Source of the DNA: JAPUME01 sp027294185
Lineage (GTDB): Bacteria > Acidobacteriota > Terriglobia > UBA7540 > JAPUME01
Direction of reading: 5' to 3'
Assembly (NCBI GenBank): GCA_963555835.3
Contig: CAUVWZ020000002.1
Span: 1,426,001-1,490,000, forward strand
Length of the DNA stretch: 64,000 nt
Positions 17,655 to 26,733 of the stretch are shown piece after piece. The first letter of the stretch is position 1, and each line of letters begins with the position of its first letter. The notes under the pieces are model-generated. The model did not search any database. It saw only the letters and a list, made by a program, of their open reading frames with translations, and was not told where the DNA came from. A program made the translations under genes and the position numbers.

Positions 17655-19260
17655 AATGTCACTATCGCTGCTGATGTTTCTGACGTTCATCGCCGCCACC
17701 CTCGGAATCACCTATTGGGCCGCGGGCAGATCCTCGGGCGAGAGCGCCTACTTCGCCGCCGGCAGGCGCATCACAGGCTGGCAGAACGGGCTCGCCATCT
17801 CTGGCGACTACATGAGCGCGGCATCGTTTTTGGGGATTGCCGGGCTGATCGCCTTCTACGGCTACGACGGCTTCATGTATTCGGTCGGCTTTTTGGTCGC
17901 CTACCTGACCGTGCTGTTCGTCGTCGCCGAGCCGCTACGGAACGCCGGGAAATACACCATGGCCGACGTACTTGCCTACCGGCTCCGAGCGCGCCCGGTA
18001 AGGGCCTGGGCATCGCTGAGCACGCTGACCGTTTGCACGTTCTACATGATCGCCCAGATGGTGGGCGCGGGTGCGCTGGTGAGCCTTCTGCTAGCCGATT
18101 CCGGGATCAGCTTTACGGGCGCTGTGACCGGCGTCGGCATCCTCATGATCGTCTACGTCGTCTTCGGCGGGATGCTGGCGACGACCTGGGTGCAAATTGT
18201 CAAAGCTGTCCTGCTGATGAGCGGTACGTTCCTGCTGAGTGTTCTCGTGCTCGGCCACTTCGGCTTCGACCTCGGCGCGTTCTTCGAGGCCACCAGCCGC
18301 GTCACCTACCAGGCCGGCGGGCAAACCGTCACAGAGAACTTCCTGACACCTGGGCTCTACTACAAGCCGCCCTACGGTGCGCTCGATCTGATTTCGCTGG
18401 GAATGGCGCTGATCTTCGGCACTGCCGGGCTGCCTCATATCCTCATTCGCTTTTACACCGTACCGGACGCCAAGACCGCCCGAGTGAGCGTTTTCTGGGC
18501 GATGCTGCTGATCGGCGCCTTCTACATCATGACGACGTTCCTGGGCTTCGGCGCGGCGACGATCGTCGGACGCAATGCGATCTCGGAAAACGGCGGCATC
18601 AACATGAGTGCCCCGTTGCTGGCGCAGGCGCTGGCCGGCGACGTCTTCTTCGCTTTCATCTCGGCCGTGGCGTTCGCGACGATTCTGGCCGTAGTGGCCG
18701 GGTTGACCATCAGCGCCTCGACTTCGTTCGCCCACGACTTCTACACGAACGTGATCCATCACGGCAAAGAGCGCTCGCCGGGCGAAGAGGTGCGTGTGGC
18801 GCGCTGGACGGCGCTCGTCGTCGGCGCGGTGTCCATCGCAATTGCCATCGGGTTGGGCCCGGGGGCGAACGTGGCGTTTCTGGTGGGACTGGCGTTCGCG
18901 GTGGCGGCGTCGGCGAACTTGCCGGTCATCCTGTTCTCGGTTTATTGGAGCAAGTTCACAACCCGCGGGGCGGTATGGGGTTTGGCGGCCGGGTTGTTCT
19001 CCTCGATCGGGCTGATCCTGGTGAGCCCGAGCTTCATGGGGGTCGACGGGCCGGAGGTCGCCGAAGCCGCGCGCCGGATGATTCAGGCGCCGACGTTGTA
19101 CCCGCTGAAGAATCCCGGCATCGTGAGCATTCCGCTGGGCTTCTTGGCGGCGTATATGGGATCGGTTCTCTCGAAAGAGCCGTCGGCTGAGGAGAAATAC
19201 ATCGAGCTCAGCGTCCGCGCGAACACGGGCCTCGGTGCCGAGAAAACAATCGAGCACTAG
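17647..19260 (+). CDS. actP: Sodium:solute symporter, ActP-like (acetate/monocarboxylate permease)
   Basis: A 537-residue SSS-family transporter (PF00474) with about 13 transmembrane segments. Family motifs include YFAAGRRITGWQNGLAISGD and YMSAASFLG near the N-terminus, a broken-helix region (ILMIVYVVFGGMLATTWVQ), and LPHILIRFYTVPDAKTARVS. It couples Na+ or H+ to uptake of short carboxylates such as acetate or pyruvate. The ATG at 17647 (MNEMSLSL) overlaps the DUF485 stop; a second ATG, 17656, is possible. An intact metabolic cargo operon inside an IS-rich region. Confidence 0.88.
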   Translation: MNEMSLSLLMFLTFIAATLGITYWAAGRSSGESAYFAAGRRITGWQNGLAISGDYMSAASFLGIAGLIAFYGYDGFMYSVGFLVAYLTVLFVVAEPLRNAGKYTMADVLAYRLRARPVRAWASLSTLTVCTFYMIAQMVGAGALVSLLLADSGISFTGAVTGVGILMIVYVVFGGMLATTWVQIVKAVLLMSGTFLLSVLVLGHFGFDLGAFFEATSRVTYQAGGQTVTENFLTPGLYYKPPYGALDLISLGMALIFGTAGLPHILIRFYTVPDAKTARVSVFWAMLLIGAFYIMTTFLGFGAATIVGRNAISENGGINMSAPLLAQALAGDVFFAFISAVAFATILAVVAGLTISASTSFAHDFYTNVIHHGKERSPGEEVRVARWTALVVGAVSIAIAIGLGPGANVAFLVGLAFAVAASANLPVILFSVYWSKFTTRGAVWGLAAGLFSSIGLILVSPSFMGVDGPEVAEAARRMIQAPTLYPLKNPGIVSIPLGFLAAYMGSVLSKEPSAEEKYIELSVRANTGLGAEKTIEH

Positions 19261-19679
19261 CCTCGCACCAGCCTGCATATCCGAGTGGGCACGAACCAGG
19301 AATTCTCGCAACCGTGGATCTGGCGGACGAGGATCCAATATTCTGCTGGAAAAGTCAGTGTCCGCCTAGATCGGCCCTACAAGCCGTGAAACTAAGGCTG
19401 TCCCGGTTTCCTCCGACTTTCCCCCAGGTGATGTTGTTCTACTCTATCTATTCGACCTCCGAATTTGAGAGATTGTGCGTGATGACAGCGTGTCGCTGGC
19501 GAATTACTAATAACGCCCTCAAAGAGGGCCTTCTGGAGAAACGGAAGCGCGTCCTTGATCAGCCGGATCGCTGCTATTCATCCGGACCGCGATGCGCGGT
19601 GGCGTCCTGGTCGACCCAGTCTTCCTCTTCATAGGTCATGCCGTGGCGACCGGGAACCTTTCGGGTGGGACCGGCAAGG
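19261..19679. other. No supported gene
   Basis: About 400 bp after the symporter. Short frames are not protein-like. It ends where a relic of the HNH-type nuclease family becomes recognisable. Confidence 0.45.
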
Positions 19680-19820
19680 CATGGTGCGTGGTTTGCCGAG
19701 CAGGTAATTAAGGTCAAGTTGAAGTACGATTTGAGCGTCGATCCAGCCGAGCGCGATGCTCTTGAATTACTGCTTACTGGTGGAGGAGCGCAGCTTGATT
19801 GTGTTTCCCCTGTTAACTAA
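19680..19820 (+). pseudogene. Relic of the secreted HNH-type nuclease family (C-terminal piece)
   Basis: The frame reads HGAWFAEQVIKVKLKYDLSV and then DPAERDALELLLTGGG. It aligns with the C-terminal segment NRCWFAARIVEVRRKYDLTI / DRREAEALERVLSAC of the copy at 10064. The HNH core upstream is not detectable in any frame. A short piece only. Confidence 0.6.
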
Positions 19821-19926
19821 CAAACGAAAAGGAGGTGCTTAGATGAATGAGTGGGCCACAAAATTTGATGAGTGTGGGCCGAGTACAAGAGAGAGCGTTT
19901 AACTAACAAACGAAAAAGAGAATATT

Positions 19927-20048
19927 ATGATTCGAATGATTGGAGCTTTGCTCCTGTTGTTGTTCGTTTTTGTATCACCCGCCTACGCCTACGACTGTCA
20001 TTACCTAGGCACCGCGCTCCAGAGTGACGGAACCTACAGGCATCCTAA
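19927..20048 (+). pseudogene. Signal-peptide gene start, cut by an IS3 copy
   Basis: Begins with a good signal peptide (IRMIGALLLLLFVFVSPAYA) followed by YDCHYLGTALQSDGTYRHP. It is interrupted at 20049 by the inverted repeat of an IS3 element, after which the frame continues into IS sequence. The original protein was exported and started with a Cys-containing segment. Identity unknown. Confidence 0.6.
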
Positions 20049-20641
20049 TGACCTGACCCCCTCAAACCGGTCCAGTTCTAATGTTAGAGTTGGACCTGGA
20101 ATAGGGAGGTCAGGATGGTCAAGAGGAAGCATTCGATCGAACAGATTATCGGTAAACTTCGAGAGACCGAAGTGGAACTTGCCCAGGGTCGCAGCGTAGC
20201 CGAGGTGTGCCGGTCGTTGGGGGTGCCCGAGCAGACCTATTACCGCTGGCGAAAGGAGTACGGCGGTCTAAAGATGGATCAGGCCAAGCGGTTGAAGGTC
20301 CTCGAGCAGGAGAACACTCGCTTGAGGAGGGCGGTTGCAGACCTGACCTTGGACAAGCAGATTCTGCAGGAGGTCACAAGGGGAAACGGCTAAGCCCGGC
20401 GCGTCGCCGGCAGTGGGCGGCGCATGTCTGTAAGGCGTTGGGTGTCTCGGAACGCCGGGCTTGTCGAGTGCTCAGCCAACCCCGGTCCACCCAGCGCCAT
20501 CGATGCATCGCTGCTCCCGACGAGGATGCCCTGACGAGGGCCATCGTCACCCTGGCCGGTCGGTTTGGTCGCTATGGCTATCGTCGGGTCACGGCCTTGC
20601 TGCGGCGAGCCGGGTGGAGGGTCAACCATAAGAGAGCGGAG
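20049..20641 (+). mobile_element. Truncated IS3-family element (second copy of the 15617 element)
   Basis: The left terminus TGACCTGACCCCCTC and the next about 590 bp match 15617-16210 almost base for base, including complete orfA (20115-20393) and the first about 85 codons of orfB. It ends abruptly at 20641, where the terminus of another IS (TGACCTGACCGG) begins. The near-identity implies a recent duplication. Confidence 0.88.
20115..20393 (+). CDS. IS3-family transposase OrfA in the truncated element
   Basis: 92 residues, identical to the OrfA at 15683. The partner orfB is cut after about 85 codons, so no complete transposase can be made here, although the OrfA could act on related elements. 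Confidence 0.85.
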   Translation: MVKRKHSIEQIIGKLRETEVELAQGRSVAEVCRSLGVPEQTYYRWRKEYGGLKMDQAKRLKVLEQENTRLRRAVADLTLDKQILQEVTRGNG

Positions 20642-20885
20642 TGACCTGACCGGCTCTTTTTGTACCACCTGAAGTGAGAGAGAATCTCATTTAGGAGGGG
20701 AGCAAGTCATGTCAATCGAAAAGAACAAACCGGAACAGATCGTAACGGTCCTACGGCAGATCGAAGTGCAGATCGCGAACGGGAAGAAGGTGCCCCAAGC
20801 CCGCAAAGAAGCCGGAATCCACACCCAGACCTACTATCGCTGGCGGAAGGAGTACGGAGGACTGAAGCTAGACCAAGCCAGCACC
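20642..20885 (+). mobile_element. Truncated IS3-family element (5' end of the 26334 element)
   Basis: Starts with TGACCTGACCGGCTC, the left terminus seen at 26334, and matches that element through the first about 57 codons of orfA (MSIEKNKPEQIVTVLRQIEV to LKLDQA). It stops at about 20885, where unrelated sequence follows. It sits inside the previous IS copy, so the two were nested. Confidence 0.85.
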
Positions 20886-21241
20886 TTCGCGCCTTCCTCA
20901 ACTGCATCAGGCTGCGGGGCAACAATCATTCCTGACATCTAAAAGCTCCTTCATGCGTGGATGGCCTACTCGCCGGCAGCCATCTTAGGCCGCACCCATA
21001 GCCGGGTCAACACGCGCGCGGGATAGGAGACAGGTGCTTCCAAAAGTGCACCCCCCTCCTTGCCTTGAGCCGGTGTCCAGGTCAATGGCCTGGGGTGAGC
21101 CCTAAATACCCCCTGTTTCTACTCCACCCCCAGCGGGCGGTAGCTGAAACAAAACCAGATGGTTGGGGGGCATTCTTAGGCTTCAGTTTCCGGTTAGCGC
21201 GTTATACGGCCAAATGGAAGGAATCACTGGTGCTGCGCTGG
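20886..21241. other. No supported gene
   Basis: About 350 bp after the truncated IS. C-rich and without a convincing coding frame or RNA structure. Confidence 0.4.
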
Positions 21242-21688
21242 TCACTGAAGTTCTAGCGCGCCAGGGGATACCAGGCTGGACCAAGCAGCCCGTGCAGAAC
21301 TGCTCCGGCGGCTTGCCGCACAGTTCAAGGCCTTGGCCGGTTGCCGTGATGAATGCCTCCGGCAGGCATACACCCAGGCGTGGTTTGCGTAGGGTTTGCC
21401 GGTAGCCGTAATACCGCCAATGAGGGTGTCTTCGCGGTTGCTCTTCCACAACTGCGCAAACTCTTCCAAGCTATCGCGCTGCTGTACAGCACCGGGCGCA
21501 GCTACACTACGCATTCGCTCAGCCAGTGTTCGCATGACGTTTACTGTGTGATATGCAATCAGGGGGTCAATCAGGTTCAGGGCTACCCAGCGGGCCATTA
21601 GTCCTAACACAAGCAATGGCCACAACAGAGCAAGCAGCCTACGGCAAACAGGTGGATCGCATCGTCTAATGCCGTCCGGTGATAGCAC
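21242..21688 (-). CDS. Hypothetical protein with a possible membrane segment
   Basis: A minus-strand frame of 148 codons. The first half has a hydrophobic stretch (RRLLALLWPLLVLGLMARWV) followed by IAYHTVNVMRTLAERMRSVA and LEEFAQLWKSNREDTLIGGI, which are protein-like. The last about 45 residues are Ser/Arg/Ala-rich and look like a frame change. I do not recognise a family. It may be a broken gene or a chance frame. Confidence 0.3.
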   Translation of the reverse strand: MLSPDGIRRCDPPVCRRLLALLWPLLVLGLMARWVALNLIDPLIAYHTVNVMRTLAERMRSVAAPGAVQQRDSLEEFAQLWKSNREDTLIGGITATGKPYANHAWVYACRRHSSRQPAKALNCAASRRSSSARAAWSSLVSPGALELQ

Positions 21689-21736
21689 ACCGCTACGGCA
21701 GCTACCAGTGCCACCATAACGGCACCGCGTCGCGTC

Positions 21737-23188
21737 TCATTCTTCCGCGATGCTGTAGAGATGTCGCTCGCCGCGCAGCAGCAGCTCGCGGCCGACGGCG
21801 GCCGGGGAGGCAGTGAAGCTGTCGTCGAGCTGGTTTAGAGCGAGCGCTTTGGGGTTGTCCTCATGAGTAAGAACTATGGTGGCGCCGTTGCGGTCCGTGA
21901 CGTACACTCGGCCGGCTGCTGCGACGGGCGAGGCGAACACCGCGCGCAGGCCAGTGAGTCGGATTGGGCCGGGCTGATCTTCTCCCGTCCGGGCATCGAC
22001 ACGCGTGAGGACACTCTGAAAATGGGCGATGAAGTACAACGTCTCTCCGTAAAGCAACGGCGAGGGCACATACGGTGCCCCTCGCGTGCGGACCCACGCC
22101 ACCTGCCCGGTCTCGGTGATGTCACCCTTGGCGCCGTCGAGGCGAATGGCAAGCATGCCCGGCCTGTCGTAGGTGCTGCCGGCATAGACCATGCCGCCTC
22201 CCGCGACGGGCGAGGCAACCACGTTCTCCACCGAGAGCCCCTTGCCCTCCCAGATCATCGCACCAGTGGCTAGGTCGTATCCGCGCACGCGCTGCGAACC
22301 GCTGATGATGACCTGCGGCCGGCCGCCGTGCTGGACCACGATGGGCGTGGTCCACGAACTGCTCGCCTCGCGCTCGGTCCGCCAACGCTCCTGCCCCGTC
22401 CGCTTGTCGAACGCGACGACAAATGACGGGCCTTCGTGATCCCAGTTGAGGATTAGTGTTTCGCCGTACAGCGCCGGGGAACTGCCCTCGCCATGGCCGT
22501 GCAGTGTGTGCATTCGGCCAAGGTCGGCTTGCCACTTCAACTTACCGTCGAAGTCCAGGCAGTACAGGCCGTAGGAGTTGAAGGAAGCAAACAGAAGTTT
22601 GCCGTCGGTCACAGGGGAAGCGGACGCCAGGCTCGAGGTGAAATGCCCGCCCTCGTGCGGCAGGGCTTTGCGCACAGTCCGTTCCCAGAGGATGCTTCCA
22701 TCGCGGCGGTCAAGCGCCATGACGATGAACTTGACGCGACGCGTGATGGGATTTTCGTCGTGGCCGCCGGGACGGCCGCTGTATCTGGGCGACAGGACGT
22801 CACCGGAAGGAACGGCGGCGGTGACGAAGACACGGTCGCCCCAGACGATCGGTGTCGAATGGCCTTTGCCCGGCAGCTCGACCTTCCACCGGATGTTCTT
22901 CGTCTCGCTCCATTCGATTGGCGGATCGGCGTGCGGCGCGACGCCCGTGGCCAGCGGCCCACGCCACTGCGGCCAGTTGTGCATCGCATCGGTCAAAACC
23001 TCGGGCGGCGCCGGTGTCAGGGGCGCCTCGACCGGTACGACACCGATTCGGTTTTGCGGCTCGGGCGGCGACATTTCACGCGGGCGATTCACCCATTCCG
23101 CCACGAGGTTGATCTCCGCCATGACCACAACGATCAGCAGGATCACCATCGCCGGCGAGGATGTACGTTGTCTTTGTCTTTCTATCAT
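21737..23188 (-). CDS. PQQ-like beta-propeller protein, membrane-anchored
   Basis: A 483-residue protein. It has one N-terminal transmembrane anchor (residues about 13-31, PAMVILLIVVVMAEINLVAE), a Pro-rich linker, then WPQWRGPLATGV and about seven WD/PQQ-like blades with the recurring DG.llW pattern (KFIVMALDRRDGSILWERTV, LYCLDFDGKLKWQADLGR, FVVAFDKRTGQERWRTEREA, VRGYDLATGAMIWEGKG). The family is common in Acidobacteriota and Planctomycetota and lacks the enzymatic part of true quinoprotein dehydrogenases, so it probably scaffolds or binds in the periplasm. Confidence 0.85.
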   Translation of the reverse strand: MIERQRQRTSSPAMVILLIVVVMAEINLVAEWVNRPREMSPPEPQNRIGVVPVEAPLTPAPPEVLTDAMHNWPQWRGPLATGVAPHADPPIEWSETKNIRWKVELPGKGHSTPIVWGDRVFVTAAVPSGDVLSPRYSGRPGGHDENPITRRVKFIVMALDRRDGSILWERTVRKALPHEGGHFTSSLASASPVTDGKLLFASFNSYGLYCLDFDGKLKWQADLGRMHTLHGHGEGSSPALYGETLILNWDHEGPSFVVAFDKRTGQERWRTEREASSSWTTPIVVQHGGRPQVIISGSQRVRGYDLATGAMIWEGKGLSVENVVASPVAGGGMVYAGSTYDRPGMLAIRLDGAKGDITETGQVAWVRTRGAPYVPSPLLYGETLYFIAHFQSVLTRVDARTGEDQPGPIRLTGLRAVFASPVAAAGRVYVTDRNGATIVLTHEDNPKALALNQLDDSFTASPAAVGRELLLRGERHLYSIAEE

Positions 23189-23298
23189 GCGTTACCTGTT
23201 AGTTCCGGCCGCTCCGCCCGCTGCCGCCGCGCCGGCTGCGGAAGCGCAGGATAAAACGGACTCGTAAGCCCTCCAGCCGTTTTCCTGTCCTGTTTATT

Positions 23299-23775
23299 TC
23301 AAAACGAAATGCTGTAGCTCACCCCCGGATGGCGCCCGCGAATCATGAGCCACGAGACGGCGTGGCGTCCGTGGGAAAAACTCAGCATGGGATGAACGTG
23401 CACACCGTCGAAGACCGCGAGGGCGCTGACGTTTTCGTGAAACCCGACGCTCAGTCCGCCGATGGGCCGGAAGCGGTCTTCGTAAGTCCCGTACACAACT
23501 CCTGCGTAGGGGGCGACCGGCAGGCGCGTTTCGCGCCTCAAATTCTTGCTGAAGGTTGCGTAAAAGGATTGGCCGGAAGGGGTGCCGATGCGGTCGGAGC
23601 TAGTGCCCAGGATCAATGCTGGGCGGCGCGCCGTTTCCGTGACGGCGACCCAATTCGCGAGCGGGCTGACTTTATCGGCGCGCGGGTTGAATTCGACGCC
23701 GCCCGAAATCGTGGACGTGAGCCGGTAGGTCAGCGTCGTACGGACGCTGGCGCGCGGGATCTGGTTGGCAATCAC
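23299..23775 (-). CDS. Putative outer-membrane or exported beta-sheet protein
   Basis: About 158 residues of alternating beta-strands (TTLTYRLTSTISGGVEFNP, PYAGVVYGTYEDRFRPIGGL, LSFSHGRHAVSWLMIRGRHP) ending in the terminal aromatic motif GVSYSISF, typical of outer-membrane strands. The frame continues upstream to two TGA stops just after the TlpA gene (TTGACCCG / TTTGACCCG repeat), so the chosen GTG at 23775 is not certain. The start or an upstream exported portion may be missing. It follows tlpA, with which it probably forms an operon. Confidence 0.5.
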   Translation of the reverse strand: MIANQIPRASVRTTLTYRLTSTISGGVEFNPRADKVSPLANWVAVTETARRPALILGTSSDRIGTPSGQSFYATFSKNLRRETRLPVAPYAGVVYGTYEDRFRPIGGLSVGFHENVSALAVFDGVHVHPMLSFSHGRHAVSWLMIRGRHPGVSYSISF

Positions 23776-23853
23776 CCGCGTCCCAAAAGTCCACCGCTCC
23801 TTGATTTTCTGATTTGCCCCGCTGACCGCGCGGCCCTCGCCGGGTCAAACGGG

Positions 23854-24477
23854 TCAACTGGGGACGCTCGATGCGCCCTCGATGCCTACGCCGCCATGCG
23901 CGTGCTCTTCGCCTTCGTGCTCGTGACTTTCTTCTGCCTGCGCCGCCGTGACGGGGTTCTCGATCAACGGAGGCGGGGGAGGCGACTGGCGGTCGCCGAG
24001 CAGCCAATCGAGATAAATCCTCAAATCCTCAGCCTGCGCCATGCCGAGGATGCGCCCGGCCGGCTCGCCGTCGCGATCGAGGATAATGGTTGCCGGAAGC
24101 GTGTGGCCGAGGCCGAGCCTTTCCATTTCCGCGGTCGTCGCGCCCAGCCAGACGGGGAATGGGATGCCCAACTTCCTTACGAATCGCCGCACTGCCTCGA
24201 CTTTCCCCGCCTCGTCGGAGGAAGCTCCGATGACCTCCACGCCCTTCGCGGCATAGTCATTCTGAATCGAGACGAGCATCGGCATCTCTTCGCGGCATGG
24301 GACGCACCACGTCGCCCAGAAATTTACCACCACAACCTGGCCGCGGTAGTCGCTTGTGCGGCGCGGGACGCCATCAAGGTCAACCAGCGCGAGCTCCTCG
24401 GCCGATACCGCTGACACGGCAAGCAAGCTGAACGTCACTACTTCAGCGGCGTGCCGGAATAGCATTCTGCTCCTCAC
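23854..24477 (-). CDS. TlpA-family periplasmic thioredoxin-like protein
   Basis: 207 residues with a signal peptide (cleavage near SAVSA, residue 26). The thioredoxin fold has active site WCVPC at Cys58/Cys61 in the typical FWATWCVPCREEMP context, and the conserved cis-Pro appears in LPATIILDRDGE. The last 45 residues are a Pro-rich linker and a His/Glu-rich tail (EESHEHEGEEHAHGG), which may bind metal. It likely reduces or isomerises periplasmic disulfides, for example for cytochrome c maturation or for a copper- or heme-handling partner. Confidence 0.9.
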   Translation of the reverse strand: MRSRMLFRHAAEVVTFSLLAVSAVSAEELALVDLDGVPRRTSDYRGQVVVVNFWATWCVPCREEMPMLVSIQNDYAAKGVEVIGASSDEAGKVEAVRRFVRKLGIPFPVWLGATTAEMERLGLGHTLPATIILDRDGEPAGRILGMAQAEDLRIYLDWLLGDRQSPPPPPLIENPVTAAQAEESHEHEGEEHAHGGVGIEGASSVPS

Positions 24478-25456
24478 AGTCTTCCTTTGGCCCTAGCTCG
24501 TTGACCTTTGATTCCGGGATTTCCATTTTGCCTTCCCGGCTGCCAGCCAGCATAAACACAACCGCCTCCGTTGGGACCATTTTTTTCATCCTTTCCATCC
24601 CGAACGACTCCAGCGGCCCACGAAGGGGCCAGCCCTACCTCTTCCGGGTACGGGAAAACCAGAAATTGCCTCATTTTCATGCGATTTCCCTTCATGACCG
24701 GCTTCCAGGTGCCGGTCCAAAAACTGCCAGGCAAGGTTGAGTGATTCATCTATTTCATCCATGCGTGCTAGCCTTTCTTTTCCCCTGCGGCACCTCCAAC
24801 GCCACTAAGTTGGAATTTCCGTTTTCAACTTTGCCTCTGCGGAAAATCATACGCCAGCCGCCCTGTCGGCTCAAGCTCAGATGACCATGGCCTCCTTGTA
24901 AATACGGCCAATAAACTAGACCACAGCACCTCCGCGAACTCTTCGCGTCTTGGGTGCTGGCAAAGACCACCTCTCACCGGAAATGAGCCTAACCCCCCAG
25001 TTCTTTCCGGTCCGGCTGCCAACTCCCGAATGGTCGCCCACTCGGAAACTATCGTCCGCAGCCGGCAACCACATGGCCGGATAGTCGGCTTATCGAAAAC
25101 TGGCGCCGTTGAATCGCCTTCTTTAATATCTGTTGCGATCAGCCCTTCCCAACGGACAATCGTGATTACTCCCGTGAAACACCCGCATCGGAAAGAAAGG
25201 GAAAATGCAGCGTTAGGGTCGTATCAGACCACCCGTCTTCGGTAGGCTGCATCCCCCGACTTCCGGGTTGGTCTTGGAAGCGGGGGTCGGAGCGGAGGGG
25301 GTTCTAAAGTATATTTTCAGGCGTTTTTAAGTAGTTCCTGAACAGGGACTCAGCATACGGGCGTTAAAGCCGCCTTTACAGACATCGCCTTCTGCGCGTT
25401 CTTGGCCCGAGGCACACATCACAGACAATACGATCTGTGAGCCGCCCTGTGAATGG
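24478..25456. other. Long gene-poor stretch with two short IS1380-end-like repeats
   Basis: About 980 bp with no convincing gene. It contains CCGGGATTTCCATTTTGCC (about 24524) and TTGGAATTTCCGTTTTCAAC (about 24807). Both resemble the presumed terminal repeats of the IS1380 element at 33313-34969. They look like solitary IS ends left after deletions. Confidence 0.5.
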
Positions 25457-26224
25457 TTACTTCTCCTGCAGCGGTTCGTCGGGGTGGTAGTGATGGAGGC
25501 CGCGGATGACTTTCCCGGCAGGGCGCTTGCGCAGAAGATAAACAAACCGGCGCGGAGGACTACCCTCTTTCTGCTTCACCACTTCGAACATCTGATCGGC
25601 GTAAGCCACCGTCATCAGCTGGTTCCAGTTGGACTTGGGCCGGCTGGAGGCAATGTGCAATTCGTATTCTTCCCCGCTCTCCCACTCCACTTCGTCGCGC
25701 ACGCGCGGCCCGAGCGCCCGTTCAGTGCGTACCTGAATTATCCGATCATGGGCCAAGGCTGCGAGATATAGCGGCAAGGTCGCCACAATCTCCCCAGTGA
25801 TGGCCGCAGCAAACAACCGCACCCCACCCTCTAACCAAAAATATGCGAGGAGCAAGGTCAGCGGCTGGAAGAGGTATTCCACGGTGGTGACCGTGCCGAT
25901 TCCGAACTGAACGTACTTGCCGATTAGCAACCCCTCGTGGTAGGCATCGAAGGCACGCTCGCCGATGGTCCCGACGCGCCACTGGAAGAACTCGAGATAA
26001 CGATGAATCATGACCATCAAGCACGCCATGGATTGCACCAAGCCCGAAAGGAACGTGCCGTGGCGCAGCTCAATGCTCGAGGGAAACTGCCACCCGAGCC
26101 GATAGCGTACCGGTACCAGCGACAGCACCATGGCCGCGAGGTAACTCACCACCAACGTCGCCAAGAGTCCTATCACTTGAGCGCAGTTCTGGATGGTGAA
26201 CACTCTCTTGGCCGCGATCTTCAT
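25457..26224 (-). CDS. Hypothetical inner-membrane protein
   Basis: 255 residues with several hydrophobic segments: about residues 15-37 (VIGLLATLVVSYLAAMVLSL), 55-75, 100-135 and 140-160. A soluble C-terminal part from about 165 follows (RTERALGPRVRDEVEWESGE, FEVVKQKEGSPPRRFVYLLR). I do not recognise the family; charged cytoplasmic tails of this kind occur in lineage-specific proteins. The start ATG is at 26224. An IS3 element begins 110 bp upstream of it. Confidence 0.55.
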   Translation of the reverse strand: MKIAAKRVFTIQNCAQVIGLLATLVVSYLAAMVLSLVPVRYRLGWQFPSSIELRHGTFLSGLVQSMACLMVMIHRYLEFFQWRVGTIGERAFDAYHEGLLIGKYVQFGIGTVTTVEYLFQPLTLLLAYFWLEGGVRLFAAAITGEIVATLPLYLAALAHDRIIQVRTERALGPRVRDEVEWESGEEYELHIASSRPKSNWNQLMTVAYADQMFEVVKQKEGSPPRRFVYLLRKRPAGKVIRGLHHYHPDEPLQEK

Positions 26225-26400
26225 GGACGGTTATGTGGATGTCTCGCTTTCTATTGCGAATATATGAACCGGAATTTCCGATTTCAACTTTACACGTCCC
26301 CCTGGAAAATGCCAAGAAGGTCTTTCCGCAGACTGACCTGACCGGCTCTTTTTGTACCACCTGAAGTGAGAGAGAATCTCATTTAGGAAGGAAGCAAGTC

Positions 26401-26733
26401 ATGTCAATCGAAAAGAACAAACCGGAACAGATCGTAACGGTCCTACGGCAGATCGAAGTGCAGATCGCGAACGGGAAGAAGGTGCCCCAAGCCTGCAAAG
26501 AAGCCGGAAACCACACCCAGACCTACTATCGCTGGCGGAAGGAGTACGGAGGACTGAAGCTAGACCAAGCCAGACGGCTGAAGGAATTGGAGAAGGAGAA
26601 TGCGCGACTGAAACGGCTAGTGGCGGAGCTGTCGATAGAGAAGCAGGTACTGCGGGATGTGGCGCAGGGAAACTTGTCAGCCCTGAGCGGCGGCGTTGTG
26701 CGGTGGAGCGTGCCGAGCACGAGTACGGGATGA
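26401..26733 (+). CDS. IS3-family transposase OrfA
   Basis: 110 residues: an HTH domain (EQIVTVLRQIEVQIANGKK) and a coiled-coil zipper (LKELEKENARLKRLVAELSI), followed by a tail that extends 31 bp into orfB. OrfB is in the -1 frame. Start ATG 26401 with GGAAGGAAG upstream. Confidence 0.88.
   Translation: MSIEKNKPEQIVTVLRQIEVQIANGKKVPQACKEAGNHTQTYYRWRKEYGGLKLDQARRLKELEKENARLKRLVAELSIEKQVLRDVAQGNLSALSGGVVRWSVPSTSTG

Noticed and set aside
17715..19190. Long Arg-rich frame (491 codons) and several minus-strand frames across the symporter
   Set aside because: They are shadow frames of a high-GC membrane-protein gene. Composition is Arg/Gly/Ala without a fold, and ActP motifs are in the other frame.
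23329..24414. A 361-codon plus-strand frame opposite tlpA
   Set aside because: It is antisense to two protein-like minus-strand genes and has no recognisable domain or ribosome-binding site.
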